Shown here in pieces: positions 1 to 9,604 of a DNA stretch of 45,903 bases. A program made the position numbers and the translations under genes. Source of the DNA: Burkholderia sp. Bp9143 (GTDB taxonomy: Bacteria; Pseudomonadota; Gammaproteobacteria; Burkholderiales; Burkholderiaceae); contig NZ_QTPO01000061.1 in NCBI RefSeq assembly GCF_003853645.1, positions 1 to 45,903 of the forward strand, given 5' to 3'. The stretch's first letter is position 1, and each line of letters opens with the position of its first letter. The notes below the pieces were generated by a model that was given only the letters and a program-made list of their open reading frames with translations, ran no database searches and had not been told where the DNA came from.

Positions 1-68
1 TCGGCGTCGAGCGTCTTGCCGACCACACCGCGAATGTCATATGCCTTGAAGATGGATTGGGAGATCAT
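1..68 (-). CDS. manB: Phosphomannomutase/phosphoglucomutase, N-terminal fragment (runs off the left edge)
   Basis: Only the first 22 codons are in the window. The start ATG is at 68 on the minus strand and the peptide begins MISQSIFKAYDIRGVVGKT. The KAYDIRG segment followed by GKTL is the conserved N-terminus of AlgC/ManB-type phosphohexomutases. These cytoplasmic enzymes interconvert mannose-6-P and mannose-1-P, and glucose-6-P and glucose-1-P. Such an enzyme would supply ManC and GalU, both encoded in this window. The family is recognised only from the N-terminus, so which sugar it prefers cannot be judged. Its upstream region overlaps a decayed FlhD-like reading frame. Confidence 0.8.
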   Translation of the reverse strand, partial: MISQSIFKAYDIRGVVGKTLDA

Positions 69-222
69 CGATTCTCTTTCGGTTGCGTGCATGGGAAACT
101 TCCGACATGCCCGGTCGTCGCGTGGCCTCGTCTCGATTGGCGAGGAGCAACCGCTTCGCAAACAGGAGACACGATCGATTGCATTCCGGGATCGCATCGG
201 AAATATCGTGTTGTTCAACCAT
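37..222 (-). pseudogene. Decayed FlhD-like regulator gene downstream of bcsC
   Basis: An ATG at 222 opens a 61-codon frame. Its first 42 residues align with the intact FlhD-like protein at 11589-11822, with 21 of 42 identical by my count. Shared pieces include DAI-E-NRS-L, A-RLL-A-R and GMS. After GMSE the frame loses all resemblance to FlhD (no ALTP-Q-L-E segment) and runs into the start of the phosphomannomutase gene in another frame. The copy therefore looks truncated and substituted, with conserved positions changed (Y to C, F to C, L to P). It may still be translated as a short peptide, but I regard it as a remnant. Its upstream DNA also matches that of the intact copy. Confidence 0.6.
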
Positions 223-294
223 GATCGGTTCTGAATGGCCCGCGCGTGCGCTCTGCCGGTCGATTCGCTCGGACACGGTGGTTCGGTATCCGCC

Positions 295-364
295 GTATTC
301 TCGATGACACACTGTACGTCGCGAACGCGCCGATGGACCGACAAAGCTCTGAACGGATCCGCCA
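295..364. repeat. Leader repeat, copy B (upstream of the decayed FlhD-like gene)
   Basis: This stretch resembles 11873-11961, the leader of the intact FlhD-like gene, in the same orientation. Shared strings, in order, are TATTCTCGA (296 and 11874), AC-CACT-TACGT, GAACG, GACAAAGC (340 and 11934) and ACGGA(A)TCCGCCA. An indel of about 16 bases lies between the first and last blocks. Together with the coding similarity this marks a duplicated module flanking the bcs operon as direct repeats. Confidence 0.6.
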
Positions 365-401
365 GCGTGCGTATGGGCGAGGCCGACGGCATGCGCTGCG
401 T

Positions 402-432
402 TTCGCATGGAGTCGCCACGACGCCATGCGAA
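402..432 (-). terminator. Hairpin just 3' of bcsC
   Basis: TTCGCATGG (402-410) and CCATGCGAA (424-432) form a perfect 9-bp inverted repeat with a 13-base loop, beginning 6 bases after the bcsC stop on the minus strand. No run of T follows on that strand, so a Rho-independent terminator is not proven. It may protect the mRNA 3' end or assist termination. Confidence 0.3.
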
Positions 433-437
433 TCCGG

Positions 438-3400
438 TCAGTCGGCTTCCGCGAGATACGGCGACGTGAACGCGCGTGGCGGGAACAGCGGCACGCCGCC
501 TTGCGGCGTGAAGCTGTAGCGGAGGTAGACGGCCGCCGTCCACTCGCGATACTGATACGCGTTGCCGAACGATGCCGTCCCGCCGACGGCGAGCTGCGGG
601 GCGATCTGGTATTCCCCGCGCGCGGCGAGCGAATAGGCAATGCCGGTCTTGCTGCGTGCCGGATACACGGCCCCCGGGTCCAGCCCCACCGCTTGACTGG
701 TGGCGGCGTTCGCCGCTGCTTGCGCCTGCATGCCCGAATCGAGCGGGAAATACGGCACCGCGTTCTGCCGGTAATGCTGCACACCGACCGAACCGTTCAG
801 ATCGTACGAAAACGCGCCCGTTCTGCCTGCATACTCGATCGGAATGTTCAGGATCACGTATTGCTGAGGACTGAAGTAACCGCCCTGCCCGTACGTGAAA
901 TACGACTGGTTCTTGCTGAAACGCATCCACGTCGCATTGACGCCAATGGTGAGCGTCCGGTCCGTGTCGCTCAACACGCGCGTATAGGCGCCCCCGCTGC
1001 CCTTTCCGGCGAAGTTGCGTTCCACGTGATGGCCGTCGTAGTAGTCGAACGCGCCCGCGACATACACGCCGCTGGTACCGTCGTCCCAGCTCAGCGCGCC
1101 GCGCGCGCCGCTGCGCGTCACGCCGCCCCACTTGAGGCCGGCACTCGCATCGCGCGCGCCTGCGAACGAAAGCAGGCTGTCGGTCACCGCGCGGCGCGTG
1201 ACGGCCAGCGAGTAGGCGGCCCGATCGGTTATGGCACCGTTGTAGCGCACGCCGCCGACCATGTCCTGGTACGGGAACCCGACCGGCGTCGCGCCGATAT
1301 CGACCTTCAATTGCTTGCCTTCGTACGCGACGGAGAGACCGACGCCGCTCGCCGTCTGAGAACCCGGCGAGCCGCCGCCGGCCGCCGTCGCGAGCCCCGC
1401 ACCGAAACGCGCAAGGGTCGGCACATCGGTGCCCGAGCTGCCGCCGTCGAGCATGACCGGGGTGGCCGTCACGACAACGTGACCGTTACCCGCCTTGATA
1501 CGCCCTTCCAGGGGCGCCTCGATATCGGTGAGGCCCGACAGCCCCGCTTCGCCCGTGCGGTTTCGGAACACGAGGCCGCCGGTCGCCGCGCTGGCCTGCT
1601 CGCGGTTCACCTGGGCAAGCTCCGACGCGACATCGGGCATCTGTCCGCTGGCGTCCGTGCCCGCATCCGGCTGCGTCGACCGGGCCGCAGTCGCGCTTTT
1701 CGCATAGCCTGCCGGTGGCTGCGGGATATAGCGAGACGATGCATCGGGCTGCCCGTACGCCGGCGAAGGAACGGACGACCGCGCGATGGGGAGCTTCGCG
1801 CCACCGCGCGGCGGCCGGCTCGCTCTGGCGGAAGACGTGGATGCCGTCGGCGATGCACTCGTCGCCGCGGCGCGCGACGCCGGCGACATCGGCCATGGCG
1901 TGGCGACGTAGCCGGCACACTCGTCGTTGGAATCGGCCTGCGACACGCATCCGGTGGACGCCCCCGCCTGCGGTACGTCGGCGCCAGGCTCTCGATACGG
2001 CAGATACCGCCGTGCGGTCGCGGCACGCCCCGACTCCCCCGCACCGACGCTCTCCTGGCCGTAGCCGCCGGGATCGCTCACCGCTGCCCGCAGCGGGACG
2101 GGTACGGCGGTCGGCGCCGTGCGTGCTTCCGGCACGGCGGACGGTGTGACGTAGGTCGCGGGCGGCGCGGGCGGCATCGTATAGGGCACGGTCGGAGCAG
2201 AAGAAGACGGGGTGGACCACGTGGGCATGCCCGGCAGCGGAAGTGCCGCGCCGGAGCCGGCAGACGGACGAACGACATCGACGGCGGTCTTGCCTTCGAA
2301 CGGATTGGTACCGGGCAACGGATTCGCGCCGATGCGCCGCATCGCGTCTTCCCAACCGCGCGGAACATTCGACCGTTCGGGTTTGCTCGCCGCGGGCGGC
2401 GTATTGGCGACCAGCAGCGAACGCTGCAGATACTGCGCGGCGAGCGACAGGTTTCCCTCTGCGCGATACAGGCGGCCGATTGCAGCAAGCAACGCCGGAT
2501 CATCCGGCGCGATACGCAGCGCCGCGGTCGCGAACGCTTCACCGTCGCGCCAGGCCTTGGCGCTGCTCGCCGCGTAGATCGCCGCGACCAGCAATCCCGC
2601 ATCGTCGGGCCGGCGGGCCAGCGCGACCCGATAGCATTTCAGCGCGTTCGTCGCGTCGCCGGCCGACGTGTACAGCCTCGCGAGCGCGGCTTGGAGCTCC
2701 GGACTGTCGGGCATCGCGGCCAGCCAGGGCGCGATGACGGCGTAGCCGCCGGCAAGGTCGCCCTCCTGACGCACCGCATCGGCTCGACGCACGACGATCT
2801 CGAGGTTCAGGCGTTCGAAGTCGCCACGCTGCGCGGGCGACAGCGGCATCGCGGCGAGCCGGCGCATCGCGTCGCCCAGAAGCCCATCGTCGCGGACGGT
2901 CAGCAGAATCCGCGCGTACTGCAGCAGCACGCCGGCATTGTCCGGCTCCCGGGTAAGCGCAAACCGCACGATCCAGAGTGCACGCGACATGTCGCCGGCT
3001 TGCACATAGCCCGCCGACAGCTGCGCCGCAAGCGCCGGTATCGACAGACCGATTCCCTCGGCGTCGTGCAGCACGCCGAGCGCCTGTGCGCGTCGGCCCT
3101 CGCGCGCCATCCGTGTCGCGAGGGCAACCTGCTGGCCAACCCAGAGGCGGTGCTGCAACGTCGTCATCGCCGCCGTGCGTTGCGCGGGCGCGATGCGCTC
3201 GAGGCGCTGCAGCCCGATGCTCCAGTCCTGCGTCTGCTCGGCCAGCAGCGCGCCGGCATAGAGCGCGTCGGGCATGTCGGGCCGCTCGGCCAGCAATCCG
3301 TCCATCACGCTGCGTGCCGATGCGATCGCACCTTGCCGCACATACACGCGTGCCAGGTCCAGCCGCAGCCACGGATCGTCCGGACTGCCCGCGAGCGCAT

Positions 3401-4895
3401 CCTCGAACAGACTGCGCGCCGCGCCCAGATCGCCGCGCGCTTCGGCCTGCCGCGCCTGCGCCGCCTCCGCCGTGCGACGCAGCCGGTCGAGGCCGCCGGC
3501 CTTCGATTGCTGCTCGGCGCTCAGTTGCGTCGCGAACTGCAACGCTTCGTCGCCGCGTCCCTGTGCGGCCAGCGCGCCGACCAGGCCGCGTATCGCGTCC
3601 GGATTGTCGGACTGGCGCCGCAACGCCATCCGATACGCCTGCTCGGCGCCACCCGCATCGCGATGCTCCAGCAGCGCATCTCCGAGCAGCACCTGCGCGG
3701 TGACATTCGACGGATCCGCCAGAATCGCGCGCTCGAACAGCGCTTTCGCCCGTGCGAAGTCGCCGTTGCTTTGCGCGCCCAGCGCCTCGCTCGTGTAGGA
3801 CCAGTACGTCGCACTGTCCAGCGCGGATCGCCAGCGCGCCGCATTCCCGCCTCGCGACGCACGCTCGAGATCGCTGCGTGCCTGCGCAAAGCGCTCCTGC
3901 TTCAGTTCGACGATACCGCGACCGCCCAGCGCATCACTGTCGTTCGGCAACTTGCCGAGCACGGCATCGAAGCGGGCCCGCGCCGCGTCGAGATCGCCGC
4001 GCTCGAGTGCCGCGAAGCCCTCCTCGATCGCACGGCCGCGTGCTTCGTTCGACGCACCTTGCTGATCGCGCTCGCGACCGGCTTGATCCTGTCGCACCAT
4101 GCTGTCGTAGCGTGCCTTGACCGGCGGATCATCGGGCACCGCCTTCAGATAGGCGAGATAGCGCGCCTGATCCGATGGCCTTGCCGCGAGCCAGAGCAGC
4201 GCCTGGCGCCAGCTCTGTCGCGCGTCCTTGCCGACCTTGGCGTCGGCGGACAACTGCTCGAGCCGTGCGATGCCGTCGCGGCGCGTCGCATCGCGATAGG
4301 TCAGGTGTTGCGCATACGCGAGGGCATAGCGCGGATCGTCGGGGTTGTCCCGCGCGAGCCGTTCGAGACCGCGCCGCGCTTCGCTCCATCCGGTCGGCGT
4401 GGCCGCAAGCGCCTGGAAATATTCGAGCTGCAGCGCCGGCGACGACGGGGCACCCTGCAGCGCGTGCTGATACTGTCGGGCGGCCAATTCGCTTTGCCCC
4501 GTTTGCGCGAGGCGGCGGGCGTCGCTGATCTCGCCGTCCCGCGCGCCCGCATCGCCCAGCCGGCGGCCAAGCTCGTCGATCCGCGCGAAACGGGGAGCGG
4601 TTCGGCGCAACTGGTCCAGATAGCGGCGCGCGCCGTCGGCATCGCGTCGATCGGCGAGCACCATCCCCATGCCGAACAACGCATCGGGCTGATCCGGCTC
4701 GACGCCCAGCACCTTCTTCCAGGCCTGCGCCGCGAGGTCGCCTCGACCGTGCGCCTGCCAGTATCGGCCCTGTTCGACGAGCACCTTCACCGGATCGCTG
4801 CTGGCCGCGGCATGCGGCAGCGCAAGCGCGAACAGGAGGCTCGCGACACCGCCCGCGCGAGCGCGGCCGAGCCTGCCTAACCGTCGGACGCGCAT
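438..4895 (-). CDS. bcsC: Cellulose synthase outer-membrane porin/TPR subunit BcsC
   Basis: The 1485-residue protein exports the cellulose chain: a periplasmic TPR scaffold leads to an outer-membrane beta-barrel. A signal peptide is visible (about 1-31, hydrophobic ASLLFALAL then AAAS). TPR repeats run from about 32 to 825 (recurring A--Y--AL---P-(D/N)P units). A Pro/Ser/Thr/Ala-rich linker spans about 830-1085 and contains an isolated cysteine pair near residue 985. The barrel covers about 1110-1485, with many alternating aromatic strands and ending near YLRYSFTPQGG. E. coli BcsC is about 1150 residues, so this one is long, mainly because of the linker. The ATG at 4895 lies 1 base after the bcsB stop, which implies translational coupling. 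It is the last gene of the operon, and there is no bcsZ before it. Confidence 0.95.
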   Translation of the reverse strand: MRVRRLGRLGRARAGGVASLLFALALPHAAASSDPVKVLVEQGRYWQAHGRGDLAAQAWKKVLGVEPDQPDALFGMGMVLADRRDADGARRYLDQLRRTAPRFARIDELGRRLGDAGARDGEISDARRLAQTGQSELAARQYQHALQGAPSSPALQLEYFQALAATPTGWSEARRGLERLARDNPDDPRYALAYAQHLTYRDATRRDGIARLEQLSADAKVGKDARQSWRQALLWLAARPSDQARYLAYLKAVPDDPPVKARYDSMVRQDQAGRERDQQGASNEARGRAIEEGFAALERGDLDAARARFDAVLGKLPNDSDALGGRGIVELKQERFAQARSDLERASRGGNAARWRSALDSATYWSYTSEALGAQSNGDFARAKALFERAILADPSNVTAQVLLGDALLEHRDAGGAEQAYRMALRRQSDNPDAIRGLVGALAAQGRGDEALQFATQLSAEQQSKAGGLDRLRRTAEAAQARQAEARGDLGAARSLFEDALAGSPDDPWLRLDLARVYVRQGAIASARSVMDGLLAERPDMPDALYAGALLAEQTQDWSIGLQRLERIAPAQRTAAMTTLQHRLWVGQQVALATRMAREGRRAQALGVLHDAEGIGLSIPALAAQLSAGYVQAGDMSRALWIVRFALTREPDNAGVLLQYARILLTVRDDGLLGDAMRRLAAMPLSPAQRGDFERLNLEIVVRRADAVRQEGDLAGGYAVIAPWLAAMPDSPELQAALARLYTSAGDATNALKCYRVALARRPDDAGLLVAAIYAASSAKAWRDGEAFATAALRIAPDDPALLAAIGRLYRAEGNLSLAAQYLQRSLLVANTPPAASKPERSNVPRGWEDAMRRIGANPLPGTNPFEGKTAVDVVRPSAGSGAALPLPGMPTWSTPSSSAPTVPYTMPPAPPATYVTPSAVPEARTAPTAVPVPLRAAVSDPGGYGQESVGAGESGRAATARRYLPYREPGADVPQAGASTGCVSQADSNDECAGYVATPWPMSPASRAAATSASPTASTSSARASRPPRGGAKLPIARSSVPSPAYGQPDASSRYIPQPPAGYAKSATAARSTQPDAGTDASGQMPDVASELAQVNREQASAATGGLVFRNRTGEAGLSGLTDIEAPLEGRIKAGNGHVVVTATPVMLDGGSSGTDVPTLARFGAGLATAAGGGSPGSQTASGVGLSVAYEGKQLKVDIGATPVGFPYQDMVGGVRYNGAITDRAAYSLAVTRRAVTDSLLSFAGARDASAGLKWGGVTRSGARGALSWDDGTSGVYVAGAFDYYDGHHVERNFAGKGSGGAYTRVLSDTDRTLTIGVNATWMRFSKNQSYFTYGQGGYFSPQQYVILNIPIEYAGRTGAFSYDLNGSVGVQHYRQNAVPYFPLDSGMQAQAAANAATSQAVGLDPGAVYPARSKTGIAYSLAARGEYQIAPQLAVGGTASFGNAYQYREWTAAVYLRYSFTPQGGVPLFPPRAFTSPYLAEAD

Positions 4896-4896
4896 G

Positions 4897-7392
4897 TCAC
4901 TCCTTCAGCCGGCGCGCCGCCCGCGCACCCAGCAAACGATAGAAAAGCGCCGCCGCGATGAAGGCGGCCAGCACGCCGATCAGCGCAAGCAGCAGCGGAC
5001 GGGCCGACATGACCCAACGCAGGTATGTGACCGGCGGCAGCGCACCCACGTGATACGACGTGCTAGTCGACGTGACCGTCACGGTGCGATCGCGAATCAC
5101 GACCATCGCGCCCTGGATCGACGTGAGCATGTCGTCGTCGAGCAGCGCGCGTCCCAGCACCTCGTCCGCATGGCCCGTCGGGCCGATCAGCGCGACCGCG
5201 CTGCGCGTCTTTCGCAACGGCGATTCGAAGCCGGCGATCAGCGCGCTCGTGCCGTCGGACACGATCGACAGGCCCGCACGCACACGCTCGCGCTCGGCGC
5301 CAGGCGACTCAGCCGCATTCGCGCGGCCGAAGAGGCCGCCGCCGCGATCCTCGTCGAACGGCATGCGCGCGGCCCACCGCGCAAGCAGCGGCTGGGTATC
5401 CGGTGCGCCGAGAATCAGCAGGTCCCGCGACGCGAACGTGCCGACGCCGCCCGCATCCGTCACCGCCACGCCGCTGACCGGATAACCGGTCGACGCGCCC
5501 ATGCGGCCCATCGCGAGCAGGTACAGACCATAGACGTCCGGCGTCGGCTCGTTTGGCAGCACGACGGCCGTGTCCGACAGGTCGGCCATTCGCGTGAATG
5601 GAAAACCGCTGTTCGCGAACGCGGCGAGGTCGGGCAGCGCCATGTAATGCGGAAACGACGATACGTCGATCGTCGAGTCCGGGTCGATCGTGCCAGCCAC
5701 GTTCTGCAGCAGCCGCCCGGTGCATTTGCCCGAGTCCGGAATCTCGTAGAAGAAGTTCAGCGTCAATTGCGTGCGCGGCGTGACCAGCAACGGCGGCACG
5801 TGCAGCGTCGCGCGGTCGATGCCGCTGGCGGCGAACGGCAGGTAGCGACTCAGGCTCCAGCGGGACGATTCGCGTGCCGGAATCGGCAGCGCCTTCACGA
5901 ACGTATCGCCGACGCTCAGGTTGAGCGACGAGCGGTCGGCGCGCGCGGTCGGCGTGTATCGATAACGCAAATCGATCGGCGCGCCCCGTGTACTCCACGT
6001 GAACAGATCGGGGGCAATGCGCAGGTCGACCCGGACCGGGCCCGCTTCGTATCCGGACACGGAAAGCGCGCGTTCCCCGGCCAGTTCGCCGAACCGCACC
6101 GGGCGGGTCGACGACAGCCAGTTCGGCGCGTCGTACGGCACGCGGGGGGCGGGATTCGCGAGCCCGGTCACCGTGGCGCGGGTGCCCGCAAGCGCGTTGC
6201 TGCCGAGCGCGAGCGCAAGCGCCGCGGTCTTCAGTTCGGCCGGCGTTCGCCCGAGAACCAGCAATAGCTGACCATGGGCGGGGGCCTGCCGCTCGGCGAC
6301 GGCCAGCGTCGGGCCGTCGATGACGGGAAGCGGCACACCGTCCGGGCGATCGTCGGGCGTCGCGAACACCACGGCGTTGCCTGATTCCGGCAGGCCACCA
6401 AGTCGGGCCGGGAACCGCGCGCCGCGATACGAAGCCAACGCACCGAACCACGACGCGACGATGCCGGCCGCTTCCAGCGTCTCGCGCGGTGGCCGCGCGG
6501 CGAACACGAACGGCACCTCGAGCCGCCGCACGTCCCGCTGATCGAAGAACGGCGCGGGCAGCACGCCAAGCTCCGCCCGCTCGGGCAGCGGCGCATAGGT
6601 CAGCTCGAGCCGGCTCGCGTTGCTCACCGTCGCCCAGAGCGACGAACTGGCAGGATTCTCGCAGCCGTTTGTGTAATGGCCGATCAGCTGAACATTCAAA
6701 TGGTTGTATTCGGTGACGAAGCGCGGATCGATCGGCACGTCACGCGCGACCATCATCCCGGCCTGGGCCGCCGGCAGCGGCAGCGTCGCCGCCACTTCGC
6801 CGTTGACGAGCACCTTGAGCTGCGACAGATCCGGCAGCAGCGCGGGCGAGTAGCTGTAGACCAGATGCAGCGTCGCGCCCGTGACGACCTCGTCGCGACG
6901 GACCGAAAACGCCACGCCGTTCTGGCCGTCCGTGCCGCGCAACTGCAGCGGATCGCGCGCGCCGAGATCCGCGAACGTCAACGCCTGGCGTCGGCCGCCC
7001 GGCACGAGCGTGCCGGGGTCGGCCGTGGTCGGCGGCCCGCCCGCGCGCCGACGCGCGGCTTCGGCCGCGGGCACCGGCTCGGCGAGCAGCGGCGGTCGCG
7101 CCGCGACGGGCCCGACGGGCAGCGCCGGCGACGGCGCAGGCCGTTCGCCCGACGACATCGCGCCATCCGCCGCACGCACCGCGCCGGGCCCCTGCGCCAT
7201 CGCGACCGATGCCCAGATGCCCGACGCGATGCCGCCCGCCAATGCCCAACACAGGAGCGAGCGCATCTTGCGCGGCAAGCGCGCGTGCCAGCCGACCCGA
7301 GCAAGGCGCGCGGTGACCGCGCCCTGCGAAACGCACGCCTTGCGGCGCGTGCAGCCGCGCTGTCGCGACACCCACGTCATGCTCTCTGCCAT
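4897..7392 (-). CDS. bcsB: Cellulose synthase periplasmic subunit BcsB
   Basis: BcsB is the periplasmic, membrane-anchored partner of BcsA that guides the nascent glucan across the periplasm. The protein has up to 831 residues. It has an Ala/Pro-rich N-terminal part, two repeats of carbohydrate-binding and flavodoxin-like modules, and a C-terminal transmembrane anchor (PLLLALIGVLAAFIAAAL, about 800-820) followed by a basic tail. A recognisable BcsB segment is YTNGCENPASSSLWATVS near residue 240. The start is uncertain. ATG 7392 lies 4 bases after the bcsA stop, but the hydrophobic signal sequence begins only at Met43 (MRSLLCWALAGG, ATG at 7266), so the mature product may start there. The stop codon is separated from bcsC by one base. 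Confidence 0.93.
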   Translation of the reverse strand: MAESMTWVSRQRGCTRRKACVSQGAVTARLARVGWHARLPRKMRSLLCWALAGGIASGIWASVAMAQGPGAVRAADGAMSSGERPAPSPALPVGPVAARPPLLAEPVPAAEAARRRAGGPPTTADPGTLVPGGRRQALTFADLGARDPLQLRGTDGQNGVAFSVRRDEVVTGATLHLVYSYSPALLPDLSQLKVLVNGEVAATLPLPAAQAGMMVARDVPIDPRFVTEYNHLNVQLIGHYTNGCENPASSSLWATVSNASRLELTYAPLPERAELGVLPAPFFDQRDVRRLEVPFVFAARPPRETLEAAGIVASWFGALASYRGARFPARLGGLPESGNAVVFATPDDRPDGVPLPVIDGPTLAVAERQAPAHGQLLLVLGRTPAELKTAALALALGSNALAGTRATVTGLANPAPRVPYDAPNWLSSTRPVRFGELAGERALSVSGYEAGPVRVDLRIAPDLFTWSTRGAPIDLRYRYTPTARADRSSLNLSVGDTFVKALPIPARESSRWSLSRYLPFAASGIDRATLHVPPLLVTPRTQLTLNFFYEIPDSGKCTGRLLQNVAGTIDPDSTIDVSSFPHYMALPDLAAFANSGFPFTRMADLSDTAVVLPNEPTPDVYGLYLLAMGRMGASTGYPVSGVAVTDAGGVGTFASRDLLILGAPDTQPLLARWAARMPFDEDRGGGLFGRANAAESPGAERERVRAGLSIVSDGTSALIAGFESPLRKTRSAVALIGPTGHADEVLGRALLDDDMLTSIQGAMVVIRDRTVTVTSTSTSYHVGALPPVTYLRWVMSARPLLLALIGVLAAFIAAALFYRLLGARAARRLKE

Positions 7393-7396
7393 CGTG

Positions 7397-9604
7397 CTAT
7401 TTTTTCGTTGTCGTTTCGATCGCGTCGCCGCCGCGGTCGCTGCGCGTGGCCGCGCGCCCGCCCGTGCGCAGGTCGGCGTACAGGCGGCCCGTCACGCGCA
7501 GCAACCCCTGCACGCCGACCATCGCGAGATGCAGGAACGCACGCGGCGGCGAATCCGGCCGGCGGCCGGCCGTCCAGTCGATCCATGCGTCGGCGCGGGC
7601 AAAGGTCGAGCTGACGAGATCGAACTCCTGCCGTTGTGACAGGCTCTGGAACCGAATGCCGATGCGCCCCGGTTCCGCGTATTCCACCGTCCCGGGAAAT
7701 GCGTATTCGTCGACGCCGCGAAACAGCGACACCGTCACCTGTTCGCGATCCGGAATGCGCGCGTCGTCGGGGACTGCCACGCCGATGCCGCCCTCCGAGT
7801 AGTCGCGCGTTTCGCAGGCCAGTGTGCGGCCATTCGCGAAGCGCAGCATGACCGGAATCCGTGCCGTGACGCGGTGGGTCACGCGTACCTGCCGGCGTTC
7901 GTTCGCCGCGGCCACGGCCAGGCCGAGAATCAGGAGGTTGTATGTCGTCCACGCCAGGTTGAACACCGTCGTCTGCACTTCGCTGCCGACATGACGGTTC
8001 AGCGCGATGTGCAGCGCGCCCATCGCCAGGCCGAACGCATTCAGGATGACCAGGCTCAGGTAGGGCTTCGAAATGGCCCAGTCGAAATAGCCCCGGTCGA
8101 TCCGGCCGCCCTTGGCCGTCACGTTGAACGTGCCCAGCCGGGGATTGACCAGCGCGAGCAAGGTCGGCAACGCGATGTACGACGCGAGCACGGCCTCGTA
8201 GACCTCGGCCCAGAACGAATGCCGGAACCGGCTCTGCATCCGCGAGTTCGTCACGTTCGCATGGACCACGTGAGGCAGCGCATAAAGCGCGAGCATCGTC
8301 GCGGGCGCGTGGATCACGTGTGCGCCGAAGAACAGGAACGACAGCGGCGCGGTCAGGAACACGAGCCGCGGGATGCCGTAGAAGAAATGCATCATCGCGT
8401 TCAGGTAGCACAGTCGCTGGCCCAGCGTCAGTCCGCGCCCGAGCAACGGGTTGTCGATGCGGAATATCTGCGTCATGCCGCGCGCCCAGCGGATTCGCTG
8501 GCCGATGTGTCCGGTCAGGCTTTCAGTCGCGAGGCCCGCTGCCTGAGGTATCGCGAGATAGGCGGTCGTGTAGCCGCGGCGATGCAGCTTCAGCGCCGTA
8601 TGCGCGTCCTCCGTCACGGTCTCGGTAGCGATGCCGCCGATCTCCTCTACCATCGAGCGGCGCAGCAGCGCGCACGATCCGCAGAAAAACGTCGCGTTCC
8701 AGAGATCGTTGCCGTCCTGCACCAGTCCGTAGAACAACTCGCCTTCGTTCGGCACCTCCCTGAAAATGTCGAGGTTGCGCTCGAACGGATCCGGCGAAAA
8801 GAAGTGATGCGGTGTCTGAAGCATCGACAGCTTCGGATCGCGAATGAACCACCCGAGGCAGATCTGCAGGAACGAGCGCGTCGGCACATGATCGCAATCG
8901 AAGATCGCGACGTACTCTCCGTCGGTCGTCTTCAGCGCTTCGTTGAGATTGCCCGCTTTCGCATGACGATTGTGATCGCGTATCGTCCAGTGCACGCCGA
9001 CGGATTCGCAGAATGCCCGGAACTCCGCGCGGCGCCCGTCGTCGAGCACGTGGATCGACAGCTTGTCGGCCGGATAGTCGAGCGCGAGCGCTGCATAGAT
9101 CGTCGGTTTGACGACGCTCAACGGTTCGTTGTACGTCGGAATGAACACGTCGACGGTCGGCCAGTGCGCGCGCGATTCGGGCAACGGCAACGGCTTGCGC
9201 CCCAGCGGCCACGCTGTCTGGAAGTAGCCGAGGAGCAGCACCGCCGCCGCATACACTTCCGCCGCCACGAGCAGCGTGCCCCACGCCGCGTCGAGCGGAT
9301 GCGACCACACCAGGGTCTCGGTCAGTCTCCAGTACATGTACCGGCCGGTTGCCGCGACCGACAGCACGATCATGACCAGCGTCGCGTAGCGACCGTCCAC
9401 GCGCCGGATCGCGAGCGAACCGGCCAGGCAGCACGTCGCGAACACGAGTTGCCCGACATTGTCGAGCGGCACCGTACACACGACATACAGCGCCAGGAGC
9501 GCGCATGCCGCGAGCGGCAGCGTGACGAGCCAGCCGCTGCCCGGCAACGCGTCGACAAACCGGTCGACCGCCGACGGTCGCGCGGAATTCGCGCCGGCAC
9601 TCAA
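7397..9604 (-). CDS. bcsA: Cellulose synthase catalytic subunit BcsA (GT2 with PilZ domain)
   Basis: BcsA is the inner-membrane processive UDP-glucose beta-1,4-glucosyltransferase that makes and secretes cellulose. All GT2 hallmarks are present: FIPTYNEP, the DCDH motif (about residue 236), TED (about 331) and QRIRW (about 369). Hydrophobic helices flank the GT domain. From about residue 573 a PilZ domain carries RVTHR and DYSEGG, the RxxxR and DxSxxG residues that bind c-di-GMP, so the enzyme is predicted to be activated by c-di-GMP. I place the start at TTG 9604: it overlaps the bcsQ stop (TTGA), a GGAG lies 6 bases before it, and no ATG is available without running far into bcsQ. The product is 735 residues, within the family range. 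Confidence 0.95.
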   Translation of the reverse strand: MSAGANSARPSAVDRFVDALPGSGWLVTLPLAACALLALYVVCTVPLDNVGQLVFATCCLAGSLAIRRVDGRYATLVMIVLSVAATGRYMYWRLTETLVWSHPLDAAWGTLLVAAEVYAAAVLLLGYFQTAWPLGRKPLPLPESRAHWPTVDVFIPTYNEPLSVVKPTIYAALALDYPADKLSIHVLDDGRRAEFRAFCESVGVHWTIRDHNRHAKAGNLNEALKTTDGEYVAIFDCDHVPTRSFLQICLGWFIRDPKLSMLQTPHHFFSPDPFERNLDIFREVPNEGELFYGLVQDGNDLWNATFFCGSCALLRRSMVEEIGGIATETVTEDAHTALKLHRRGYTTAYLAIPQAAGLATESLTGHIGQRIRWARGMTQIFRIDNPLLGRGLTLGQRLCYLNAMMHFFYGIPRLVFLTAPLSFLFFGAHVIHAPATMLALYALPHVVHANVTNSRMQSRFRHSFWAEVYEAVLASYIALPTLLALVNPRLGTFNVTAKGGRIDRGYFDWAISKPYLSLVILNAFGLAMGALHIALNRHVGSEVQTTVFNLAWTTYNLLILGLAVAAANERRQVRVTHRVTARIPVMLRFANGRTLACETRDYSEGGIGVAVPDDARIPDREQVTVSLFRGVDEYAFPGTVEYAEPGRIGIRFQSLSQRQEFDLVSSTFARADAWIDWTAGRRPDSPPRAFLHLAMVGVQGLLRVTGRLYADLRTGGRAATRSDRGGDAIETTTKK

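Noticed and set aside
246..4880. Very long plus-strand open frame opposite bcsC, and similar long frames opposite other GC-rich genes
   Set aside because: High-GC codon bias leaves the opposite strand open; the translations are Arg-rich with no domain, while the minus strand encodes clear BcsC.
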